The notes under the pieces are model-generated. The model was not told where the DNA came from. It saw only the letters and a list, made by a program, of their open reading frames with translations, and made no database searches. A DNA stretch of 64,000 nucleotides from Chamaesiphon sp041738715 (lineage in GTDB: Bacteria; Cyanobacteriota; Cyanobacteriia; Cyanobacteriales; Chamaesiphonaceae): positions 1 through 64,000 of the forward strand of contig JBGSPI010000077.1 of assembly GCA_041738715.1 (NCBI GenBank), in the 5' to 3' direction. Below, piece by piece: positions 56,767 to 64,000 of this stretch; position 1 is the stretch's first letter, and each line of letters begins with the position of its first letter. The position numbers were made by a program, and so were the translations under genes.

Positions 56767-57359
56767 AGTGTGTGCGATTCGTTCCAGATGAATCACGGTA
56801 AAGTCCGTAAATAACTCTGGCAGCAAGGAAGCACGTCCAATTCAGAAATATATATTACTGGAAAAAAAAGAAGTAAATCCGAGCTGAACTCCTGAACTGA
56901 TGTGAGTGCAAGCCTCACCCGTCAGACTCAGACGTGACTCCTTATCTGCCCACGATGACCCGACTCGGAATTCGGGAGGTCGAAGCTGGGAACAGGACGC
57001 AATCAGACATCCAATACGGGGTGACACTGGCGTTAATGGGGAGTTTCTATGATGAAACAGAGCCTAAAAAAGCAACCTACCCGTAAGGCAGGGCGTATTA
57101 TCAAAACCCTGACCTCACTGGATTTCAAAGCCCGCAGCATCATACACTCAATAGCTGCAAGAGTCTTGGGTTTCCAGTGGTTGAAGTGGCTACATCTAAG
57201 GGAACTAACAATCATTCAGGGGAACGAATAAAAACGAATCTAAGGTCTATAGATTGTCGAATCTAAAGTAAGCCAGACGAGTGGACTAACTCCTTAGAAT
57301 CGGGTAAGACGACCCGTAATTGGGTCGAGGTATTCAGAATACACTACATCGAGTAGAGC

Positions 57360-58871
57360 ATGATTGGACAGAGTTTAACAGCTACTGAATCTTGGATGAA
57401 ACTCCCTTGGAAACAATTCCGACGGGATTTATTCCGCCTACAAAATCGCGTGTACAAAGCAATCCAAGTTGGAGACAAGCGCAAAGCTCAGTCACTACAG
57501 AAACTGATTCTTAAATCACGAGCCGCGAGGCTACTGGCGATCCGCCAAGTAACACAGCTAAACGCTGGCAAAAAGACGGCAGGTATCGACGGGAAAGCGT
57601 CCCTCACCATTGAAGAACGCTTTGCCCTGAGTGCAACACTCGAATCGAATACTAACACATGGCAGCATGAAGGTTTAAGAGAAATCCCTATCCCTAAAAA
57701 AGATGGAACAACTCGGATGCTAAAAGTGCCTACCATAGCCGACCGAGCTTGGCAATGTATCGCCAAATTCGCACTCGAACCAGCGCACGAAGCAACTTTC
57801 CATGCTCGTAGCTACGGGTTCAGGACTGGTCGTTCGGCGCATGACGCGCAGAAATACCTTTACCTAAACCTCAGCTCAAGTGCAAAAGGTATCGACAAAC
57901 GAGTAATCGAATTAGATATCGAGAAGTGTTTCGACAGAATCTCACATACCTCAATCATGGACAACCTCATCGCACCAGCAGGACTAAAACTCGGTATCTT
58001 CCGATGTCTAAAAGCTGGAACCAATGTAGGCTTCCCAGAGCAAGGAACGCCACAAGGCGGGGTCGTGAGTCCACTGTTAGCTAACATCGCATTAAACGGC
58101 ATTGAGGATATCCATCCCTCAGTGCGTTATGCAGATGACATGGTAATTTTCCTCAAACCTGGGGAAGATGAAGACCTCATACTTAATAATATCAGCCAGT
58201 TCTTAGCAGCAAGAGGGATGAAGGTCAGCGAACGCAAGACCAAGATAACCGCTACGACAGATGGGTTTGATTTCCTCGGCTGGCACTTTAAAGTCCAGAA
58301 AAACGGCAAGTTTAAAAGTACTCCCTCAGTGGAGAACTTTAAGACCTTTCGTAAGAAAGTAAAACACATCGTCAACAACTCTGGATATGGTGCTGCGGTT
58401 AAGGCTGAGAAATTAGCCGCCGTGGTTAGAGGCTGGCGGAATTACCACAAATATTGCAAGATGGATGGGGCGAGAAATTCACTCGTCTTTATCGAAAATC
58501 GCGCATTTAAGGTATTCAATAAAGAAACTAAGCAGAATCGCTACTCTAGCAAGAAATTGTTAAATCAAGCATTCCCCTCTGTCTCTTACGCCGAAAACAA
58601 ACACGTCAACGTTAGAGGAACTAAATCACCTTATGACGGAGATGTCCAGTACTGGAGTGAGCGCAATAGCAAACTCTACGATGGAGCAACCTCTAAAGCC
58701 CTCAAAAAGCAAAACCATTCGTGTGCGAGATGTGGATATAGACTCACAAGTGAAGAAAGAGTACATCTACATCACATCGACGGCAATCACGACAATTGGA
58801 GAGCCAAGAATCTCGAAGCCCTCCACGAATCGTGCCACGATTATATCCACATGAGCAAGTCGCGTGACTAG
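57360..58871 (+). CDS. Group II intron-encoded protein: reverse transcriptase/maturase with HNH endonuclease
   Basis: A 503-residue multifunctional protein. The RT domain (about 60-330) has IPIPKKDGTTR, YGFRTGRSAHDAQ, VIELDIEKCFDRI (Asp), GTPQGGVVSPLLANI and the active-site YADDMVIFL. Maturase domain X follows (about 340-420). The C-terminal HNH endonuclease (about 445-495) has CARCGYRL, LHHIDGNHDN and CHDYIH. All motifs look intact. It assists splicing of its intron and copies it into DNA targets. The start at ATG 57360 fits the usual N-terminus. It belongs to the cyanobacterial (CL-type) introns. Confidence 0.95.
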   Translation: MIGQSLTATESWMKLPWKQFRRDLFRLQNRVYKAIQVGDKRKAQSLQKLILKSRAARLLAIRQVTQLNAGKKTAGIDGKASLTIEERFALSATLESNTNTWQHEGLREIPIPKKDGTTRMLKVPTIADRAWQCIAKFALEPAHEATFHARSYGFRTGRSAHDAQKYLYLNLSSSAKGIDKRVIELDIEKCFDRISHTSIMDNLIAPAGLKLGIFRCLKAGTNVGFPEQGTPQGGVVSPLLANIALNGIEDIHPSVRYADDMVIFLKPGEDEDLILNNISQFLAARGMKVSERKTKITATTDGFDFLGWHFKVQKNGKFKSTPSVENFKTFRKKVKHIVNNSGYGAAVKAEKLAAVVRGWRNYHKYCKMDGARNSLVFIENRAFKVFNKETKQNRYSSKKLLNQAFPSVSYAENKHVNVRGTKSPYDGDVQYWSERNSKLYDGATSKALKKQNHSCARCGYRLTSEERVHLHHIDGNHDNWRAKNLEALHESCHDYIHMSKSRD

Positions 58872-58879
58872 AATATCGG

Positions 58880-58913
58880 GAGCTGGGTGCTGTGAAAGCA
58901 GCACGCCCAGATC
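58880..58913 (+). ncRNA. Group II intron domain V
   Basis: 34-base hairpin opening with GAGC and containing a GAAA tetraloop and a TG/CG bulge region. The stem pairs except for G3 opposite A32, where the family has a G-U wobble. It is the catalytic core that holds the metal ions. Confidence 0.85.
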
Positions 58914-59001
58914 TAATTGGGAGGGGCAGGGCTTAATAGCCCTCCTCGACCTAACTCGCTACTGGATCGAGCATGAATGAATTTTATCGCTATATTTAAA
59001 T

Positions 59002-59014
59002 AATGATTATCATT
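59002..59014. promoter_or_regulatory. Zur/Fur-like palindrome 1
   Basis: AATGATTATCATT, a perfect 6-1-6 inverted repeat of the Fur-family (Zur/Fur) type, about 80 bases before the sufE start. Confidence 0.7.
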
Positions 59015-59046
59015 CTACCTGTGAAATTAACCAAGAATCCGATACC

Positions 59047-59063
59047 ATGATAATGGTTATCAT
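59047..59063. promoter_or_regulatory. Zur/Fur-like palindrome 2
   Basis: ATGATAATGGTTATCAT, a perfect 7-3-7 inverted repeat with the TGATAAT/TTATCA halves known for zinc-uptake regulators, 30 bases before the sufE start. It lies where it would block RNA polymerase. Confidence 0.72.
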
Positions 59064-59092
59064 TGTTGTCATAAGGTTCGCCACAGATTGAT

Positions 59093-59542
59093 ATGTCGCC
59101 AATCTCTCAGCCACTACCACCCGCACTCGATCACATCATCCAACGTTTCCAACAGATATCGGAACCAAAACGGCGGTATGAATACCTACTTCACTTTGCC
59201 AAACGTCTTCCGGCGTTCCCCGAAGACCAGAAAACCCCTGAGAATCGAGTTAGCGGCTGTGTATCACAAGTTTATGTAATTGCGACGGTTGATGCGGGGA
59301 AGGTCAGCTTTCAAGGCGATTCTGATGCCCAAATTACGAAGGGATTAGTGGGGCTATTAGTGGAAGGATTGGATGATTTGACTCCTGCCGAAATTATCCA
59401 ATTAACACCGGATTTTATTCAGAAAACCGGACTAGATGTAAGCCTGACTCCCTCTCGGGCTAATGGGTTTTATAATATTTTTCAGATGATGCAAAAGCGA
59501 GCATTCGTTTGTCACTTGACTGAGACATATTCACAAAGTTAA
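59093..59542 (+). CDS. sufE: SufE-like sulfur acceptor protein
   Basis: Accepts persulfide sulfur from the cysteine desulfurase SufS and delivers it to the SufBCD scaffold. 149 residues with the active-site Cys in VSGCVSQV (about 57), DLTPAEIIQLTPDF and the C-terminal GFYNIFQMMQKRA. The open frame has alternative starts only a few codons away. It heads a cluster: 10 bases to the next frame, with two zinc-type palindromes upstream, so its expression may depend on metal supply, which is not usual for sufE. Confidence 0.9.
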   Translation: MSPISQPLPPALDHIIQRFQQISEPKRRYEYLLHFAKRLPAFPEDQKTPENRVSGCVSQVYVIATVDAGKVSFQGDSDAQITKGLVGLLVEGLDDLTPAEIIQLTPDFIQKTGLDVSLTPSRANGFYNIFQMMQKRAFVCHLTETYSQS

Positions 59543-59552
59543 GGAGACAATC

Positions 59553-59851
59553 ATGTCTAATTCAGCCACCCAAATTTATGCGGATTCAGTGCAGTTTCTT
59601 CAATCTAAAATACCCGTAACGATTGATTATCTCCAGATATTTATCGTGCTAAAGGTATCCTCAAATTTGAAGGTAGTCAATTGCGTCATGTTCTCCAAAT
59701 GAGTGGGAAACGGTATGAGATGAAGACTATTTCGGTGAAAAAATCTGCCAGTCGTTCGCCGCCACTTAATGCTAATCAGCTAGTATTTATCTGGCGAAAT
59801 TTGAACGCTGAGGCGATTAGAACACAGCTAACCAAATGCCTTGCTATTTAA
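59553..59851 (+). pseudogene. Stand-alone CobW C-terminal domain gene, frameshifted
   Basis: AAGGAGA lies 7 bases before the ATG at 59553. The first frame reads MSNSATQIYADSVQFLQSKI and stops at 59699. Restoring one missing C near 59630 joins it to the second frame, which reads IYRAKGILKFEGSQLRHVLQ, MSGKRYEM and FIWRNLNAEAIRTQLTKCLA up to a TAA at 59851. This matches the CobW C-terminal domain of the intact gene downstream (FRAKGILWF, FQLSGARF, FIGRNLNADSLRQQLT). The domain alone is about 99 residues, without the GTPase half. Confidence 0.75.
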
Positions 59852-59865
59852 TTTAAGGAATCTGC

Positions 59866-60972
59866 ATGACTCAAACAATAACGCATCCAGCTACAGCTAT
59901 GCTGGAAATTCCCAAACGGGGAATGCCGGTGACGATTATTACTGGTTTTTTAGGTAGCGGTAAAACCACGCTACTAAATCATATCCTGAGCGATCGACAG
60001 GGCTTAAAAGTCGCCGTATTAGTGAATGAATTTGGTGATATTAATATCGATAGTCAACTATTGGTGTCGATCGATGAAGGCATGGTAGAACTGAGTAATG
60101 GTTGTATCTGCTGCACCATTAATGAAGATTTAGTCGAGGCAGTATATAAGGTATTGGAACGAGAAGACAAGGTTGATTATATGGTGATCGAAACCACTGG
60201 TGTCGCCGATCCGTTACCGATTATCTTGACATTTTTGGGAACAGAGCTACGAGATATGACGCGACTGGATTCGATCGTCACGATGGTTGATTCTGAGACA
60301 TTTACGCCCGAACACTTTGATAGCGAAGCAGCATTTAAACAGATTACCTATGCTGATATCACTATCCTAAATAAGACAGATTTGGCAAGTGCCGAACAGA
60401 TTTTGAGTGTAGAGAATTACATTAAATCAGTTAAGGAAGGTGCGAGAATTTTACATAGTGAATATGGCAAAGTACCGCTAAATCTGGTTTTAGGCGTAGA
60501 GTATAATAATCCGAATAATTATGGAAACTTAGTTAAAGAAGAAATTGAACAAACTGAGCAAGATAGTCATAAACATCATGCTCACGGATCGCATAATCAT
60601 CAATCTCATGAAGTCGATCATCATCAACATGAACATAATCACGGGCATCATGCTCACGAGCATCATCATCACCATTCTAGTCATTTAGACAACGATGGAT
60701 TTGTATCGATCGCATTTGAAGGAGATCGCCCATTTGATGTCAATAAATTTCAAGCATTCTTACAATCGCATTTGCCAGCCGAAGTCTTTCGCGCCAAAGG
60801 GATTCTGTGGTTTAGCAATAGTGAAAATCGGCATATTTTTCAACTCAGTGGTGCCCGTTTCAATTTAGATGGTGAACCATGGAAATCAAAACCCAAAACC
60901 CAGCTTATTTTTATCGGACGTAATTTGAATGCTGATAGTCTGCGACAGCAATTAACAGACTGTTTTTCCTGA
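59866..60972 (+). CDS. CobW/ZNG1-family GTPase with His-rich metal loop
   Basis: A 368-residue COG0523 G3E GTPase: Walker A GFLGSGKTTLL (about 28-38), NEFGDINIDSQ, the metal motif CICC (about 83-87), ETTGVADP, NKTD and the C-terminal CobW_C domain (AKGILWFSN). Between the halves (about 233-270) lies a His-rich stretch of roughly 20 histidines, typical of zinc-binding members that deliver zinc to other enzymes (ZNG1-like) when zinc is scarce. The sequence context with Zur-like boxes supports zinc rather than cobalt or nitrile hydratase. Cotranscribed with sufE and the frameshifted C-domain gene (14-base gap). Confidence 0.9.
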   Translation: MTQTITHPATAMLEIPKRGMPVTIITGFLGSGKTTLLNHILSDRQGLKVAVLVNEFGDINIDSQLLVSIDEGMVELSNGCICCTINEDLVEAVYKVLEREDKVDYMVIETTGVADPLPIILTFLGTELRDMTRLDSIVTMVDSETFTPEHFDSEAAFKQITYADITILNKTDLASAEQILSVENYIKSVKEGARILHSEYGKVPLNLVLGVEYNNPNNYGNLVKEEIEQTEQDSHKHHAHGSHNHQSHEVDHHQHEHNHGHHAHEHHHHHSSHLDNDGFVSIAFEGDRPFDVNKFQAFLQSHLPAEVFRAKGILWFSNSENRHIFQLSGARFNLDGEPWKSKPKTQLIFIGRNLNADSLRQQLTDCFS

Positions 60973-61281
60973 TTTCACTTTTCAACCTGAACACCACTTA
61001 TAGCTTCGCCATTAAGTACTTAATCAACCTCTAATTTACCCATGACATTATCTATTTCACCCGACGATAGAGGCCCAAGCCGTTAAAAATGGCACTGCGA
61101 TCGAGTAGAAAAGACTGTGCCAGTAATTTGCTTGAGTTACTACGATAATGATTATTATTCTAGACTAAGATGGTAATGGAACTAACTCAAGCCCATAGCC
61201 GCTCGCGTAGCCGACCAGATGTAATCGAGCCGGACATCCAGAAACTAGCCTTTGTGCTTTTTCACTAGACGATATTCAGAT
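60973..61281. other. Intergenic region between CobW gene and WD40 gene
   Basis: About 310 bases without a gene. Contains a third Zur-like palindrome (61143-61160) and, at 61198-61215, a GCCGCTCGCGTAGCCGACC-type dispersed repeat. Confidence 0.5.
61143..61160. promoter_or_regulatory. Zur/Fur-like palindrome 3
   Basis: CGATAATGATTATTATTC, an imperfect inverted repeat close to the two boxes upstream of sufE, 122 bases before the WD40 gene start. Confidence 0.55.
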
Positions 61282-62376
61282 ATGAAAATGCTCAATTTAA
61301 CTGATGAAGAAGACATCGCAGAACAACCCATTTTAGAGTTGAGTGCGACCACCCAATTATCGGATTATGTGAGTGCGATCGCCTGGTCGCCGATCGACAA
61401 TACTTTTGCGGCTGCTTGCGCTAATGGCGAAGTACATCTAATCAAGAGTTTTGTGGGGATGATGCTATGTCCACCGACGGGTAATTCAATTGATGCTTTA
61501 GCCTTCTCATTTGATGGTAAATGGCTGGCTGCAGGCGGGTTAGATGGCAATATTAGCTTATGGCGGATCGACACAGAGATCCCCAAATTTTTCGACACGA
61601 TTGAGTCTGGATCTTGGGTCTATCGATTAGTCTGGAGTCCAACCTGCAATCATCTCGCTTTTAATCTAGGGAAAACTGTTCAGATTTGGGATGCAGATCG
61701 GTCGGAAGTCGTTACAAATTTACCAGGGGCTGCTACTGCTCAAGATTTGTGCTGGTCGCCTGATGGCGATCATTTAGCAGTCGCGACCAAAAATGATATT
61801 CATATCTGGAATAGCCAGAATTGGAACAATCGGCTGTATCAGTGGGAATTAAACTCACCCGCCAGTAAGCTAGCTTGGTCGCCTGATGGAGCCTATTTAG
61901 CTTGTGCTATTCATGACCATAGCATCGGCGTATTGGATTGGTCAAAGGTAAAATACTTAGAGGAAGAGTCAATTGAGGAAGATGATCTGCCGACTCGAAT
62001 GAGTGGCTTTCCCGGCAAAATTCGGCAGTTATCCTGGGCAGATCTGCCGCCCACTGCCAATTTCCCGCCGTTTCTCGCCGCCGCTACCCGGGAAATAGTG
62101 ACAGTGTGGGTACATACTCGATTGGATTGGGAGAGTTGGGTGCTAGAACTAAGTAGTGGTAATGTGATCGATGTCGCATTTCAGCCAAAAAGCGGCGTGT
62201 TGGCATCTCTGGCAGAAGATGGTTGGATCGTCCTTTGGCAAGCGGCGATGGAGGCAGTTCAGGTACTTGATGGGGCAGAGGAGGGGTTTTGTTGTTTGGG
62301 ATGGCATCCAACAGGGTGTCGGCTGGCTGCGGGGGGAAGGCAGGGTGAGTTGTTCGTCTGGTCAGTTGGTCAATGA
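61282..62376 (+). CDS. WD40-repeat protein
   Basis: A 364-residue cytoplasmic beta-propeller. About seven repeats carry the core LAWSPDGxxLACAxxDxxIxIW (for example LCWSPDGDHLAVATKNDIHIW and LAWSPDGAYLACAIHDHSIG). No enzyme domain or signal peptide; it is a protein-interaction platform. The ATG at 61282 is preferred over a TTG ten codons upstream. It follows the CobW gene on the same strand with a Zur-like box in between, so it may belong to the zinc-limitation response. Function otherwise unknown. Confidence 0.85.
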   Translation: MKMLNLTDEEDIAEQPILELSATTQLSDYVSAIAWSPIDNTFAAACANGEVHLIKSFVGMMLCPPTGNSIDALAFSFDGKWLAAGGLDGNISLWRIDTEIPKFFDTIESGSWVYRLVWSPTCNHLAFNLGKTVQIWDADRSEVVTNLPGAATAQDLCWSPDGDHLAVATKNDIHIWNSQNWNNRLYQWELNSPASKLAWSPDGAYLACAIHDHSIGVLDWSKVKYLEEESIEEDDLPTRMSGFPGKIRQLSWADLPPTANFPPFLAAATREIVTVWVHTRLDWESWVLELSSGNVIDVAFQPKSGVLASLAEDGWIVLWQAAMEAVQVLDGAEEGFCCLGWHPTGCRLAAGGRQGELFVWSVGQ

Positions 62377-62406
62377 TTTTTTGCCTGCGGGCATTTATCC
62401 CCCGTA

Positions 62407-63279
62407 CTAAATTAGCGGTAAAACTAGGGTAACAAAATAATAAACCAACGGCGCAGTGAAGATATAACTATCAGTTCGATCGAGCATCCCACCATGCCCC
62501 GGAATCAATTCACCGGAATCTTTGACACCTGCATCTCGTTTCATGACTGATTCCGTCAAATCGCCCAACAAACTAGTCAAGCCAATCAAGCTACCCAGAG
62601 CTAATCCGCCAACGTACCAGTGGTGCCAGTGAAGTACCCAGGCACCACTCATGCCAATTCCGACACTGCCCAAAATGCCAAACATTGCCCCTTCGACTGT
62701 CTTTTTCGGACTGATTTCGGATAGTCGCGTTCGTCCCAACCATTTACCAAATAGATAAGCTCCAATATCTGCTGCCCAAATACACATAAACGAGAGCAAT
62801 GTAATCGTCAAAGCACGGGGTAATAGGCTGAGATCGAAATTAGTTGGCAAACTCGACCAGTTAATATTCAAATTCAGTGACTGTATCGAGAGGGGATCTA
62901 ATCCGACACGCAATCGAATCCAGTAACTCGGCAGATAACCACCGTAAAATAGTCCGAAGATGGATGTGGAAATATCCGCGATCGAGGCTATTTTGGGCAG
63001 GAACAGTAGATAAAAGCAAATTAGGGTACCGGCAATGGGAAACAGAGCATTATCCAATTCAGGGGCAAATGCGCTCACAATCAGTAAGACTTGACTAATA
63101 ATTAATGTGGTTTTACTGGCTGGTTCGATCCCTTTTGCCCGAACTAGTTGAAAATACTCGCTCTGACCCAAGTAGACAATAATACACATGCCGATCGTAA
63201 AGTACCAGCCACCCAGCAATAACATGCATAGAGCTACAGCGATCGCGACTATGGTACTTATAACACGAGGTAAAGACAT
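62407..63279 (-). CDS. cdsA: Phosphatidate cytidylyltransferase
   Basis: Makes CDP-diacylglycerol from phosphatidate and CTP, the branch point of phospholipid synthesis. 290 residues, about eight membrane helices. The signature SVMKRDAGVKDSGELIPGHG...LDRTDS lies near the C-terminus (about 250-275). The frame extends 12 codons upstream (TTG at 63315), but that part is translated from a TTGGGAG-type heptamer repeat, so the ATG at 63279 is preferred. It follows cbiT on the same strand by about 38 bases. Confidence 0.93.
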   Translation of the reverse strand: MSLPRVISTIVAIAVALCMLLLGGWYFTIGMCIIVYLGQSEYFQLVRAKGIEPASKTTLIISQVLLIVSAFAPELDNALFPIAGTLICFYLLFLPKIASIADISTSIFGLFYGGYLPSYWIRLRVGLDPLSIQSLNLNINWSSLPTNFDLSLLPRALTITLLSFMCIWAADIGAYLFGKWLGRTRLSEISPKKTVEGAMFGILGSVGIGMSGAWVLHWHHWYVGGLALGSLIGLTSLLGDLTESVMKRDAGVKDSGELIPGHGGMLDRTDSYIFTAPLVYYFVTLVLPLI

Positions 63280-63282
63280 TGA

Positions 63283-63310
63283 TGAAGAGGGAGTTGGGAG
63301 TTGGGAGTTG
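63283..63310. repeat. Heptanucleotide repeat upstream of cdsA
   Basis: Three units of GGGAGTT(G) between cbiT and cdsA. They generate a false N-terminal extension of cdsA if a TTG start is used. Confidence 0.8.
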
Positions 63311-63317
63311 CGCAAGG

Positions 63318-63917
63318 TTACTCTAGTTTCTCTGCGCTCAGAATAAACATCGGATCGACAGCCGCTAGACGACGACTATTCCCTCTAGTTTCTAAGCGAT
63401 TGATGGCTGCTTGGACAACTTCAACATTACGCGCTTGTAACTGGTTAAAACCTGCCGAAACATCGTACAGATTTTCTAAATTAGCTGCTGTCACTACCAC
63501 CCGTCCGGTGATTGGTAAATATTCCCAAACTTGCTGCAAAATAGGTTTAATAGCTTTGCCACCCTCAATACAGACTCGCTGGGGTACAGGGAGAATTTGC
63601 TTGAGACATTGTGGTGCGCTGCCGACGACGATTTGGACATTGCTCACCTCAAATCGATCGCAGTTGAGTTGGATCAGATTAGCCACCTCTTCATCACGCT
63701 CGATCGCAATGATTTGTCCTTGAGGGCATAATAACCCAATTTCGACCGGAATTGTGCCCGTTCCGGCACCAATATCCCAGACAACAGAGTTTGCTTCCAA
63801 TCTCAGGGCCGAAATCAGCAGCAAGCGAATCTCCCGCTGGCTCATGGGAATCCCTGGCAATCTCTCAAATAATTCATCGGGAATCCCTGGGGATACATAT
63901 TTCCACAGTTCGGACAT
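63318..63917 (-). CDS. cbiT: Precorrin-6Y C5,15-methyltransferase CbiT subunit
   Basis: SAM-dependent methyltransferase of the cobalamin pathway (CbiT, decarboxylating C15 methylation of precorrin-8-type intermediate). 199 residues: DIGAGTGTIPVEI (about 48-60) is the SAM motif; IPMSQREIR is the conserved N-terminal block and GKAIKP and NRLETRGN later motifs. The CbiE partner is not in the window; other cyanobacteria place cbi genes separately. It is first of a minus-strand pair with cdsA, and the last 80 bases of the window should hold its promoter. Confidence 0.9.
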   Translation of the reverse strand: MSELWKYVSPGIPDELFERLPGIPMSQREIRLLLISALRLEANSVVWDIGAGTGTIPVEIGLLCPQGQIIAIERDEEVANLIQLNCDRFEVSNVQIVVGSAPQCLKQILPVPQRVCIEGGKAIKPILQQVWEYLPITGRVVVTAANLENLYDVSAGFNQLQARNVEVVQAAINRLETRGNSRRLAAVDPMFILSAEKLE

Positions 63918-64000
63918 AATTCTTGGGGTGTTGATATCTCAAGAGATATTCACAGAAGTTTAGAGTGTGCTGATTCTCATCTTACACCAGCTAGATCGAT

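Larger units (their letters stand above)
55441..56771 (+). mobile_element. IS200/IS605-type element (tnpB only), right end interrupted
   Basis: A TnpB gene with no tnpA; the left end is not precisely located (55441-55514 holds a GGCTAAAGCC-rich stretch before the ATG). At the right end, the 9-bp hairpin CTCCCCTTT/AAAGGGGAG (56746-56766) overlaps the tnpB stop and is followed by AGTGT, then an intron. TnpB right ends of this type usually close with such a hairpin and a short GTGT-like terminus. The remaining right-end bases appear after the intron at about 58951. Base composition and the absence of CGATCG mark it as acquired. Confidence 0.6.
56772..58950 (+). mobile_element. Group II intron with RT-HNH maturase
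   Basis: About 2.18 kb. The 5' end GTGCGATTCG fits GUGYG (alternative GTGTG starts at 56768/56770). Domain V at 58880-58913 (GAGCTGGGTGCTGTGAAAGC then AGCACGCCCAGATC) shows the AGC triad and GAAA tetraloop. A domain VI hairpin follows (58921-58947), and the intron ends about 58950 (AC; exact base uncertain, bulged A not identified). The candidate EBS1 is ACACTC (57144-57149) in a 15-base loop closed by GCAGC/GCTGC, an exact complement to GAGTGT (56766-56771), the last bases of the 5' exon. The open frame lies in domain IV. Composition differs from the host and CGATCG is absent. Confidence 0.87.
58951..59092. promoter_or_regulatory. 3' exon and regulatory region of the zinc cluster
   Basis: After the intron, about 45 bases should contain the rest of the TnpB right end and the guide position. 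The remainder carries two Zur/Fur-like palindromes (59002-59014 and 59047-59063) and the start of sufE. Confidence 0.5.

Noticed and set aside
56768..56771. Intron 5' boundary at 56768 or 56770 (GTGTG)
   Set aside because: Both also fit GUGYG, but only a boundary after 56771 puts the full EBS1 complement directly at the exon end.
57049..57231. 60-codon frame inside the intron before the maturase gene
   Set aside because: This is the RNA part of the intron (domain I, including the EBS1 loop), not a separate gene.

Overview
The window is a stretch of cyanobacterial chromosome. The evidence is a set of genes largely confined to that phylum: a CAAD/CURT1-type thylakoid protein, crtR beta-carotene hydroxylase, a GlgA1-type glycogen synthase, a LabA-like NYN protein, HmpF, a PATAN-type response regulator and the DUF2605/DUF2973 pair. 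The hexamer CGATCG (core of the cyanobacterial HIP1 octamer) is very dense and heptanucleotide tandem repeats sit between genes. The genus cannot be fixed from sequence alone; a Chamaesiphon-like genome would fit.

Layout. 0-3.7 kb: CAAD protein, a decayed VapBC pair, an AT-rich orphan gene, a TPR membrane protein and argB. 3.8-8.9 kb: small conserved gene, clpC with a strong terminator, DUF2227 protein, WG-repeat protein. 9-21 kb: a minus-strand pilus-type chemotaxis operon (REC, CheW, MCP with TPR head, very large CheA hybrid kinase) and, divergent, hmpF; this is the type IV pilus phototaxis/motility module. 21.5-30.5 kb: two short-chain dehydrogenases, glgA, a metallo-beta-lactamase-fold hydrolase, a TldD/PmbA protein, a LysR regulator, an SLH-like lipoprotein and an orphan RHH protein. 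30.7-37 kb: labA-like, lptC, ftsQ and ftsZ on one strand, then metG. 37.1-47.2 kb: tRNA-Lys(CTT), crtR, murA (apparently with an ATT start), 1-Cys peroxiredoxin, MlaD-like lipid transporter subunit, lepB, a frameshifted dihydroorotase, a Tat-exported beta-carbonic-anhydrase-like protein and recA. 47.5-53.7 kb: a four-gene phosphorelay cluster (REC-wHTH-Hpt-REC, REC-PAS-GAF-histidine kinase, REC, PATAN-REC-REC). 53.7-55.4 kb: DUF2605, DUF2973 and a secreted NucA-type nuclease. 55.4-58.95 kb: a foreign island. It is an IS200/IS605-type element with an intact-looking TnpB, interrupted immediately after its right-end hairpin by a complete group II intron encoding an RT-HNH maturase. 59-62.4 kb: a probable zinc-starvation (Zur) cluster of sufE, a frameshifted CobW-C-domain gene, a His-rich CobW/ZNG1 GTPase and a WD40 protein, with three Zur/Fur-like palindromes. 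62.4-63.9 kb: cdsA and cbiT.

The most interesting point is the TnpB/intron arrangement. The intron's candidate EBS1 loop (ACACTC) pairs exactly with the last six bases of the 5' exon (GAGTGT), which is where the guide-RNA scaffold of a TnpB element should end and its guide begin. If so, the guide RNA is made functional only after intron splicing. Others are an ATT start codon for murA, a cyanobacteriochrome-like GAF that has lost its canonical cysteine, 23- and 44-residue tandem repeats inside the giant CheA linker, and two single-base frameshifts (pyrC, CobW-C gene) that may be real decay or sequence errors.
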